Shown piece by piece: positions 1 to 9,178 of a DNA stretch of 64,000 bases (the stretch's first letter is position 1; every line of letters starts with the position of its first letter). The stretch is from Russula earlei (taxonomy: Eukaryota; Basidiomycota; Agaricomycetes; Russulales; Russulaceae): positions 1-64,000 of the forward strand of contig JAGFNK010000002.1 of NCBI GenBank assembly GCA_025769875.1, written 5' to 3'. The notes beneath the pieces were generated by a model. That model saw nothing but the letters and a program-made list of their open reading frames with translations. It was not told the origin of the DNA and searched no databases. The position numbers and the translations under genes were made by a program.

Positions 1-381
1 TTCGACGGCGACCCTGCACGCCGAGAGTAGAACTCGGGGTTGCAATTTCCGGCGGGGCGCAGGATGCGAGCTTGCGTGGTAGGGCCTGTATTGGAGGATG
101 TGGCTTGCAGCGGGGATGGAACACGCCGGGCGATCCTGGAGGTGTCGCCCAATACAGCCCGTCTTGAGCTGACGCGAGAGGATAGACGTGGCGTAGGTAG
201 CATTGATTTGCGGTGCTGGCGGGAACCTGACGACAGAGTCATAGGAGTTGAAACGAGCGTTCACTGATATGGTTTTTTGTTTAAAGGTGGTTTCCTTTTG
301 CTCTTGAGCGCGGATAGAGAACAGGAGGGTCACTGACAGCAATAGTTTGATCGTATGGTGGCGAAGAGACACTAGTAATAG
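1..381 (-). CDS. Open frame running off the left edge, possibly secreted
   Basis: On the minus strand one frame stays open from about position 430 to the window edge. Near position 350 it encodes a hydrophobic stretch (TIKLLLSVTLLFSI) followed by a polar region with a possible glycosylation site, which could be a signal peptide. No ATG is visible at its start, so either the start lies in another exon or the frame is fortuitous. No family recognised. A plus-strand frame at 40-267 overlaps it and looks less protein-like. Confidence 0.22.
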
Positions 382-1060
382 GCGTGCTGGAAAGATATGC
401 TCTGACTTGGGTGACTGCTTTTTTTTTGGCTTGTCATGTCGCACTTGCAATCGAACGTCATGACATCATCCCCTCGTCTCGTCCTCGCAGATAAGATCGT
501 AGGGGGTCTTAATCTTATTCAATTTATCTGTAATAATATTTTACCTTAATCTTATCTAACGTACGAAAAAGCAAAAAGCGTTAAGGTAGGCTGATAAAGT
601 ACTCACTTCAGTTCATCTGTAACAAACTGAAGTGTCTACTGTACATACGATGCTCTTGAATACCCCATACGGTCCGACCGAGCAGTTTGAGCGTCGGCTA
701 AGTCCTCTACGACCGGCGCTTGATCACGGCGACAAAAATAATGCTGTATGGCGCGTTTATCCGAAACCGAATATTGCTGTGACAGCGCCGGGAACATGTG
801 TCACAGCGGTGTGAGGCTGTACAGGGCGTGGGGTGTTTACACACAAGTATGTCTTCACTATTGACGGTTCCTTTATCGGACGATCACCGTACCCCCAGAC
901 GCTAGATGAGCTTTCTCCTGTAAGTCGGGCGAGCACCGTTGTCACCATTCCTGAATTAACCGAGCCTACGTAGTTGTTCTCTTCGGCCACGTGGTCCTTT
1001 TGAGGGCTCGTGTAAAGGAAGCCATCGTGTACGTTGCCCGGGTATGTCTTTTTTGCCCAG
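382..1060. other. Intergenic, AT-rich
   Basis: No convincing gene. The middle part is AT-rich with repeated TTAATCTTATC-like words around 505-560. A short hairpin lies at 604-634. Any 5' exon of the F-box gene downstream would lie here but could not be identified. Confidence 0.5.
604..634. repeat. Short perfect hairpin
   Basis: A 10-bp perfect inverted repeat, CACTTCAGTT at 604-613 and AACTGAAGTG at 625-634, separated by an 11-nt loop. There is no T-run typical of a bacterial terminator; the role, if any, is unknown. Confidence 0.5.
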
Positions 1061-2538
1061 TGTCCATAACGGCCACCGATCAATCGATCTTAGACCGGGT
1101 GACAATTAGGACGCTCCCAGATGAGGTCCTAGTGCAAATATTCTATTTCTATGCGAATGACAAGAGGATTGGGACAGTGACAAGCGAATGGCATACACTG
1201 GTCCATGTTTGTCAAAGATGGCGATACGTCGTGTTCGCATCGCCACGTCGCCTGAACCTGCAACTTGTGTACACAGGAAAAAGACCACTGTCTGAGATGC
1301 TGGACGTCTGGCCAGTCTTGCCGGTGGTGGCAGTTCTGACGACATCTTCATCCTCGAGACCGTACGTCGACGACCTCTGGGGAAACATATCTGCTGCCCT
1401 CGAGTCGGAGCACCACCATCGCATATGTGGGATCAACCTTTTTTTTAACCGGACCTCACATTGGGAAAGATGGTCAACAGCGATGCAGAAACCATTCCCG
1501 GCACTGACATTTCTGCACATTGACAATTATAACGTGGTGACTTCCCTTCCGGATTCGTTCTTAGGCGGATCAGCCCCACTTCTACGACATCTCGTGTTGA
1601 GAAACTGTCCGTTTCCAGGAATACCCAAACTGCTTTTGTCTTCAAATCGCCTTGTCCTTCTTTCCCTTATTAATATTCCCGATTCCGGTTACATTTCACC
1701 CCAGGATTTGGGCACCGCCCTGTCGGTCATGTCCAGACTTGAAACCCTTCGAGTTCAATTCCGATTCCGATCCCGTCGATTGCCGCAAAGTCGACCTCGA
1801 TCTCCGTCCACCCGCTCCGTCCTCTCCGCTCTCACCTGTCTTGAGTTCAAAGGCGCTCACGAGTACTTGGAGGACTTGCTGGTCCAAATCGACGCTCCCC
1901 TTGTCAACAAAATCGATATAACGTTCTTCATGGATCCCAATTTTGTCGTCCCACAACTTCACCGGTTGATCAGTGACGCAGAATGGTTCAAGACATTCGA
2001 CAAAGCATTTGTGTGCCTTTCATATAGAGCAATCCGATTTGTTTCTTTCAGAGAGGAGTCATACACCTTTCCGGATTTCGACTTGGAAATCTGTTTCACA
2101 GAGACGGATTATACGTTTTCATCGTTGGTCCAGGTCTGCAGCTCGTCGATGCCCCTCCTCTCCAGTCTAGTACTGCTCGAAATCGTGGATCCTATTATTC
2201 TATCATGCCGGGAAGATGACACAGAAAGCACTCAATGGCTGGAACTCCTGGCCCCGTTCACTGCAGTGAAGGATCTGCGCCTAGGCGACCAGGTTGGGCT
2301 ACGTGTCTGCCAAGCGCTGGAAGAGCTCGCCAAAGAAAGGGTAACAGAAGTGTTACCCGCGTTGCAGAACATTTTCTTGACAGGCCTCAAGCCATCAGAG
2401 TCTGTTCCAAAATTGATCGAGCGATTCATCACTGCGCGACAACTCTCTGGTCACCCTGTGGCTGTCTACCCTTGGAGAGGCGGCGAGGAATTACGGTACC
2501 CACCCAGGATCCATGACTTCTTTATGGTACTCACCTAA
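1061..2538 (+). CDS. F-box protein (5' end incomplete)
   Basis: The product resembles the large agaricomycete family of F-box proteins with degenerate leucine-rich repeats, which act as substrate adaptors of SCF ubiquitin ligases. The F-box core is LPDEVLVQIF near the start, followed by a typical WHTLVHVCQRWR segment and then about 400 residues rich in Leu with repeated L-x-x-L spacing. The frame is open upstream to 991 but begins with GTG and contains no ATG before the F-box. The first part is therefore probably an upstream exon joined at the acceptor TTTTTTGCCCAG ending at 1060. The stop is TAA at 2536-2538. The family call is secure; the start and target are not. Confidence 0.7.
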
Positions 2539-3260
2539 TTAGCATCCGGTATCATCTGCTTCCTGTGCGATCGTCTTTATGTGGCTCAAAGCACCCTAGT
2601 TACGGTACCATTTCTTAGAGCTGGTATCTCTTCTAACCTCGTATGATATCTTAGACAATGCAGAACACAGCTCCTGTTATATGGAACCGTCATCGTTAAG
2701 GTTCTTCCAAAGGGCGCACTCACGCTCACACCCCTTGTAAATTCTAAAGAACGTCACATGAAACAACCCGCAGTGCAGTAGAAATATGTCAATACATTCT
2801 GCTTCCGCGACGATACCCTGCATCCATTGATGCGTCCAATGTACTTTTTTCGATTGCCACAATCACAAAGTATAGTGGAACTTGCAATCGCGGAACAGTT
2901 TGGAAGATGCACAGGAGTCATACGGCAAGCATACATCATTCACCTGAGTCCAACCATACCGAGAACAAACAACATCCCCAGGGGCTCTCACGTCTGGTTA
3001 CGTATTCGGTGGTAACCAGTGAATGAGCTATGCAAGGAGCGAATCGGGAGATGTAGATGCAAACACTCCGCAGTCATGACGGTCCATTCATGCCTGCCGC
3101 GGAACCAAGGGTTATACTTAGAATTCTCATCATCGGGGTTACGTAGAAAGTCTAACGCGGGCAGAGAGGCCACTCGTTTTTGATCCATCTCGACAATGCG
3201 ACTTTTCTAGCCAAGAAAGATATGCGAACATTCGGGCACCAGGTGGCGACCGCGCACGGG
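2539..3260. other. Intergenic
   Basis: About 720 bases between two convergent genes. Only short, mutually overlapping frames (60-66 codons) occur, and none has recognisable content. It presumably holds both 3' untranslated regions. Confidence 0.5.
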
Positions 3261-3874
3261 CTATGGGTGATCCTTCTTATCCTTCTCACGCGGGGCTTTC
3301 GGAATCTTCTGAGTCATACTCATAAGCTCCTGCAGCGCCTCCTGAGCAAAGCGAGGGTTTCAACACGATGTCAGCGTAGCTGTAGCACCAGAGCAACGAA
3401 GGAAGGCTGCGTGCCTCGGAATTCAGCTTCAAACCGGCGGCGTTGAGCTCTACCATCACCCGCTTGACCGCCCTCACGAATCTCAGGTTCACCATGAGTT
3501 TGAGCATCCGGTACTGAATCTGAGAAGGTGTGGCCGGGGCGTTGATGTCAAGGCCTTAAGAGAAGGGGGGGGGGGAGGGGGGGTTGTTAACGACCGCCTC
3601 AGACTCGCACGGGTGGAAGGACGACCGCACCCATCTCCTTTGTCAACGAATACAGGTCTATGAGGGCTTTGATAGCTTCCGGTTTATCTGCGAGCTTCTG
3701 GAACAGCGGCGTGTGCTCGAGCGCCTTCATGAAATCGTCCGGGGCCTCCGCTGCCGGCCGCCTTGGCGTGGTGGAGAATGTACGGGGCGTATGACGGCGC
3801 ACGGGTAGATACCGTGGCGTCCTCGACAGGATTTGGCTCCTGGCGGCGCACCGCACGCTTAGCACTCTGAGCAT
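3261..3874 (-). CDS. Small mitochondrial-type conserved protein, 3 exons
   Basis: Three exons (3631-3874, 3415-3554, 3261-3341) join in phase to 154 residues. The first ~45 residues are rich in Arg, Ser and Pro with almost no acid (start MLRVLSVRCAARSQ), typical of a mitochondrial presequence; a helical segment with DFMKALEHTPLFQKL follows. The middle exon continues through LDINAPATPSQIQYRMLKL, and the last exon ends in a Lys-rich tail. Intron 1 (3555-3630) carries a long C/G homopolymer. Intron 2 (3342-3414) starts with GC rather than GT, and without removing it the frame runs into unrelated sequence. I recall homologues as uncharacterised agaricomycete proteins. Mitochondrial location is inference from the presequence only. 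Confidence 0.72.
3342..3414 (-). other. GC-AG intron
   Basis: A 73-nt intron whose donor reads GAG|GCACGC and whose acceptor is GCTCAG. It contains a CTGAC branch-point-like motif. Removing it restores the conserved Lys-rich C terminus of the host gene. Confidence 0.65.
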
Positions 3875-4440
3875 TTGCGTAGCCGGTGGTGTTGGTTTTG
3901 GTGGATGTGAGGGACAAATGGAACGCCGGGCCGAAGCTTATCTCCTTAGCCACATTCTAAATCACACGAGTTTCCACCACTGTCTTAAAATTCAATCCAA
4001 CGTCAAGGCTACTTGTCTCTGGAAGCGCCGACAGTGGCCATCGCGATACCAGACGGTCTCGGTGATAGTTGTGCGTTCTGTCCTCATTGCACCCTTTAAC
4101 AGACCGGGCCGACAGTTTTCTCTCTTTCGCCAGCATCGTGGAGCTACGGTCTCACTCTCATCCTTGCCCTATTCCTGCTACTTGCCTTTGCGGTTCAGCT
4201 CTTAATGTGTGGTGCCATTTAACTTTTCCGATCAAATGACGGGTTTCGTAATTGCGGTACAGAGCTGTGTTTAGTCGCTCATCAGTCTGTCCATAACATC
4301 ACAGCATACTCGGACAGGCCAAGACTTGTGTCCAATACGCTAGCTACATAAAACACAGAGGCTTGCTCCAATCTACGGCATAAGTAGAAGTGTTGGTTAC
4401 TATGTAAAGCCCTTGTCACACGTCCCACCCATCTTTGCTC
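3875..4440. other. Intergenic
   Basis: No supported gene. Short overlapping frames only. It separates the mitochondrial-type gene (minus) from the decayed ATPase-like region. Confidence 0.5.
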
Positions 4441-4515
4441 CCAGCCACCGCCAATCATGTCCTCCAGCCAGAACCCTCAACAGACTCTGATGGGATGTAG
4501 ATGGACCTCCAAGAG

Positions 4516-4606
4516 GAATTTTCGTGACAAGTACTTAGAGACTTGGATAGATGGGATGTAGATGATCCCATCTCTCCAAGTCTCTGAGTACTGTCACGGG
4601 AATTTC
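4516..4606. repeat. Imperfect inverted repeat, 31-nt arms
   Basis: Arm 4516-4546 is nearly the reverse complement of 4576-4606, with a few mismatches and one indel. A direct repeat GATGGGATGTAGATG occurs at about 4488 and again in the loop at about 4551. It lies inside the decayed ATPase-like locus. Confidence 0.75.
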
Positions 4607-4808
4607 GATCTTCAAGAAGGCTATTGAGAAAGCTCGTAAACCTCTTCTGCGGAGCTTTCAACCTGGTGATTCTGTCGATAAGATTCGGGAAAAGATGAGC
4701 CTGATGGCTAGTACGTTTCACCACGCATTAACCAGCTCGAGGGCCTACTTGAGGCAGGCAAAAACCTCTGCCGCTTCATATAGATGAACAAAAAGTATTG
4801 GATTTGAT

Positions 4809-4956
4809 GGAAGGCCCGTGATGGCCTCTGATTGTCCTCGCTTTTGACGAGGCCCATATTCTCACTGATCAACCAGACAATTCGCTTGTTTGGTTGATCA
4901 GTGAGAAGTGGGCCTCGTCAAAAGCGAGGATGATCAGAGGCCGTCGCGGGCCTTCC
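4809..4956. repeat. Near-perfect 148-nt palindrome containing a Walker-B motif
   Basis: Arm 4809-4880 (72 nt) is the reverse complement of arm 4886-4956 (71 nt) with only a few mismatches and a small indel. The spacer is 5 nt (TTCGC). Read on the plus strand, the left arm encodes the DEAH-type Walker-B segment of the decayed ATPase-like gene, so the palindrome arose by inverted duplication of coding sequence rather than from transposon ends. Confidence 0.85.
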
Positions 4957-6022
4957 TTCGAATTCGATTTCTGAAATCAGTTTCAACAACATTGCGTACC
5001 CTGCATTTATGGATACCCACACAATACACGATGTAGTAACAACGGATTGGATTTCCCATCTGGGTCACCCATTGTATGTCCACCCCAGTTATCCCTTAAG
5101 AGAGCCGCTTTCGTATCACCTTGAATAGATTCGGGACATATTGGGATAGCCTGCCAGTGGATCACAGAAATATTATGGATTACACAAAGCAGAAGCTGCT
5201 GTTTGGTCCAACCGTGCTGGAAAACAATCCGAATGGTGTCCTGGCTTGCCCTTCCATACGTCTTGCGGTGATGTTCATCATGGACATTTCAGCTCGCGAC
5301 GTAAGCTATGCACAGGTTGAATAGCATATGTGACTCTGCATTGCAGCGACTGTTGGACTCAAGAAACTGGTCACCATGGCTGGGTCCAAACCACTTCTGG
5401 CTGAGGCCACCTATGACCTCATGAAGGACATGGAGATGAATGCGGTGCGCCATCTGGCGAACCATTCCTGCGTCGACCGTGGACGGCGTGGTGAACTGGT
5501 TGCGACCCTGCTTATAATGCAAGGCTTCGATGCTGCGTGGGCAATCAGTAACCCATCTGTCGTTACGAATTGCCATAACAATAGATGGGTTACTGTGGTA
5601 GACTTCATGAGGGCTTCACTTCCGGAGTCGAACTATAGGGCACTTCTCCGACCAAGTGCCTCGTTCGCCATACCGTCTCGGAGTGGCAAGGTTATCGAAA
5701 CCTACTACCCGTTCCAAGGCACTACACATCTATTCGGTACCGCAAGCTCTTGGTGCTCAGCCAAACGTAGTTTGTGCGGAGAAGACGATATCAAGTGTGA
5801 TCGTGCTCACATCGCCTGGCTTACTCGTACCCGGGCTTGCCTGTAAAATGCTCCGAGTCGTCGACGCAAGCATTTCTGTCCAAATGCCCCGTCATAGACA
5901 TGCACGTTCGCGACGCGACAGAAGAAACCTATATTCTTTGTCCGTCTACCCCCTGCAACTTGCGGGGTCCATAAGTGGCCTCGCCTTCGAAGGGCTACAA
6001 GTACATGGCGGCTGTGGCGCCT

Positions 6023-6435
6023 AAATTACTAGTAGCATTACACGAGTAGGGTGTCATCCGGTCAAGCTGAGCTTACTCTGTGGCGACGGCACCGAAGAGG
6101 TCTCCCCATTCCGAGTCGGCACCTCTCGATCCTATGAAAAGTCGGTCCACCTTTCACACGTTGTTTCAAGCTTTCGTAGTGTAGACTACAACTTGGCCTT
6201 CCGTGGTTGATGTCTCGGGGTCCTATTGTCTTGGCGTGGAAGCGAGATTCGGAGACAAAGCAATCGCATATATATCCCCATGGGGAACTATGGAGGTATA
6301 TCATGAAATCTCACATCCCACTCAATCTCGGCCTACTCATACCACGGGTCGTACGACCCTATGTAACCTTCATGAAGATCAAAGGATCCTGTGATACAAG
6401 CTGCGCCCGCGTTCTGAGGGCGGATATAAGATCTG
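6023..6435. other. Intergenic
   Basis: No supported gene. A plus-strand frame at 6203-6394 overlaps others and has no recognisable motif. It probably includes the 3' region of the minus-strand DUF1399 gene; an alternative C-terminal exon of that gene might start near 6440. Confidence 0.45.
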
Positions 6436-8921
6436 TCATCGCATCGAACAAAAATGGAAAGAAGGTGGGCATACAGTGGCGCAACCTGCGAAGCTCTCCA
6501 CCGCGTTGTCTGTGTTGATCACCTGTCCAAGTGGAGTCACGGGCGCAGTGGCGGTCCCCGGCGTGAGTGGAATCGATACCAGAAATGGCGTTGCGTGCCG
6601 CCCGTTGCGCTCGAACTCTTCTTGAGTGATCTCCCCCTTCCGCACGCGGGACGCCTCGCGTTCTCGGCGCCGGAAGGCCTTGCCTTCGCGTTGCGCTTTC
6701 GCGGTGGTGTTGCTCGGCAAACCGAGGACGGCAACTGTGTTATGGTCGGATGGATGTGACGCGGCGAGGATGTCAGGCTGATCAGCGGGTGGTGCAAGTC
6801 TTGACAGTGGATAGTTTCTTGAACCTGCATGGGGGATAAGCCGCGCAAGTCTCTGAGAAATTGTATTTCCAGGAAGAGGACACCCGCATTGGGTATATGG
6901 CACGCCGTATCGTTTCTGTCAGGCGAATAAGTATCGATGTTGGCGAGAGTAAATTGCCGCCAACACGGACCTCCCAAGCCCGACACGTTGCATCAAAAGC
7001 GTCTGAGAGATGGAACTGCTCAATCTTGTCATTACTAATTAGAGAATCAGTGACACATGTGATCGACCAAAATGTAAACCTACTGATCGATGTATCGTCC
7101 AACGTTAGTCTTGCAGTCTTTGTGATAACGTGGACCAGAAAGTTGGTGAGAATGCCAGACCAAGTCTATATCCAATGTTGGCACAACGAGCCGCGCATCT
7201 TGTGATGAGGATAGCAGATCAAGAAATCTAGAAGGACATTTAAGAAGTTGCGAGGATTTTGGGACAAGTCACTCCTCACGCATGATACCGGATGGTTGCG
7301 TAGTGCAGAGCAATGGCATCTTCCCGCTTCTCAAAATAACTCGGAGATGTCCAGCCAAGCTCATTTATTTTCTTAATAAAAAACCCTTGACGCAACACCT
7401 GGAAAGGGCACGATTTGTCAGTTGAAAAAGCCGAAGAGCGTAACGCGCACCGCGCCAACTAGCTCCACAGAGAATGGTCTCTGATTGTAATAAGCACCCA
7501 AAATCTTGGCACCTCTTTTTTCTGGTTAGCGACAATACAATCAACATGGAGCAGGCGATCACAATTTCGGCTTTGGAAGGCTAAAGGTAGATTTCCGTAT
7601 CTCGCTGATCTTCCAATTCAAACTTTCTGCCATTGCTACGCAAGCATCTTGATTCCGACGCCACTTTCGCGTATTGAACTGGCTGATAGGCTTCAGATTA
7701 AGCATATCTTGTTTGATGCTTGTGGCACGCAAAGTGTCATCCGCAATCTCGGTGCGTAGAGTGTAGCTGAGATACGCATGAAGATCATAAATCAGTGAGT
7801 AACGTCGACCAGCTTACGGGAGGAATAACTGCATGCTGGTGGTTCCTGCCTGGGGCTCACACAACAGATGTGCAGTTAAATCTGTGGTTAGCTTGGCTAC
7901 GGCGAGTTTCTCCCTGGTTATTTCGAATGCGCAGGATGGACAAGCATGAGAAAAGGTTTTCTGAACGTAGCCCGTCCCGGCAGCGGTGATGTACGCTATT
8001 GTGGATAAAGCCATAGTTCTAGCGAAACTTTGTGCACTCACGAACGCTGACAGCTGCCCTACACTTGGGGCACGGGAGCTCTTGATGTAGAAGAATTGTC
8101 ACACTCTCGAAAGGGTCAAAAGGTAACCCCGTCTTCGAAACCCAATTAGATCTGCTGTTCGAGCAAGGTTTCCATAAGATCATGTCAGTGATAGTATCCT
8201 GATGCACAAAGGAGTCAGTCCATGCATCTTAAGACGGAAAAGTAGCGGTTACGCCATCACTTACTAAGACATCGAAAAAAAAGTCTGACAGCGAAGCTGT
8301 GAGCTTCGCAAGAGGTTTAAGCAAGCTTAGGCGGATGCTATCTTCGGCGAAAGACCTATGTCAGATTAGACGCAAGATTCTCAAAGACAAAGGCCCTGCT
8401 GACTGTGGATTGAGAAGATATGCATGCAAGACCATCCAGACGTCAAGGGGGGGCACGTCATTCCGAACAAATTTCGCGAACGTGTTCGATTTCGACGGCG
8501 GCGGGAGATATTCAATCCAACGCTGAAATCTGATCACCGTCCGGAACTAGGTGAGTGGGTCTTGCACCGAGGACGTTGACCGAGCCCGTATATATGACAC
8601 CCACCTTTCGACCGCTAAATTCACAAACCAAGACCATCGCTGCTCCCCGTCAAGCTCCCCTATCAGAGGAGGCCACGGCCCGTCATCTACGGATTCAACC
8701 TTTCTCCTGAGATCATGCAATGCGCCTAAAAAGAGGAGATGGAGTCTGAGATGTTTGGTCTGTACGAGAGGATCCTGGAGCTCATGGAGCCCAATACGGA
8801 AAGTCAAGGAAGTGTCGCGGGAGCGTGAAGCTGAGGCTAAAGGTTGCTGGGGACTGTAAAGAGGACCAGGAAGTGGCGATTCAGATTCAGAGTAAGGTGG
8901 GGGTGGGGGGGAAGAAGTCAT
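6436..8921 (-). CDS. DUF1399 / glycine-rich-domain family protein, 11 exons
   Basis: Eleven exons join in perfect phase: 8605-8921, 8404-8529, 8265-8355, 8042-8198, 7818-7995, 7563-7766, 7451-7514, 7280-7398, 7084-7227, 6971-7034 and 6436-6915. They give about 647 residues, close to family length. The N terminus is Pro-rich (SPPPPPY). PPLDVWMVLHAYLLNPQ and later TLDIDLVWHSHQL are the His-containing motifs of the GRDP/DUF1399 family. Two zinc-ribbon-like CxxC pairs occur (LPCPKCRA and ACPSC around residues 215-250), then the conserved YTQCGCPLP near residue 493. The weakest junction is 7515-7562, whose acceptor lies in an A-rich stretch. Relatives usually end in a Gly/Cys-rich tail that is missing here. 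Biochemical function is unknown. Confidence 0.85.
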
Positions 8922-9178
8922 TGGAGATATTAGGACGAGAAGATCGTATAAGTAGGTTTACTAGGACTCGAGCTCTCAGCGTATCACATGGCAAAAGGCG
9001 GGTACACGGGGTCCATGCATGGGAAGCTGTGCTGTATCGAACGTCAATTGTTTTCGTTTGCGTTTGCGAATTGATCGGGTGTTGATGACCTCGGCCTTTG
9101 CCGGCCGGTGCTCGTCATCTCATCGCGCAACAAAATAAAATTTCAGAGCAGGGCAGCAGCACAGAGATAACGACCGCC

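Larger units (their letters stand above)
4441..6022 (+). pseudogene. Decayed agaricomycete P-loop ATPase-like gene
   Basis: Fragments on the plus strand recall a large, poorly characterised agaricomycete family with a central P-loop/AAA-like domain. In order they are a Lys-rich helix at ~4610-4700, a Walker-B-like IVLAFDEAHILTD at ~4830, a block with NPNGVLACPSIRLAVMF at 5121-5321, and GSKPLLAEATYDLM then RGRRGELVATLL at 5376-5510. A VVDFMRASLPESNY segment (5600) follows. The same frame is broken by TAG at 5322 and TGA at 5331, and the C-terminal part drifts out of frame after ~5700. The Walker-B piece is duplicated in inverted orientation. Family recognition is from memory; the broken state is seen directly. 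Confidence 0.6.

Noticed and set aside
1041..1060. A 19-nt intron (GTATGT to CCCAG) in the first F-box gene
   Set aside because: Far shorter than any plausible fungal intron; the acceptor is better paired with an upstream donor.
4441..5000. MITE or DNA-transposon ends
   Set aside because: The inverted repeats are internal coding duplications with a 5-nt loop; no target-site duplication or TA/TTAA flank was seen.
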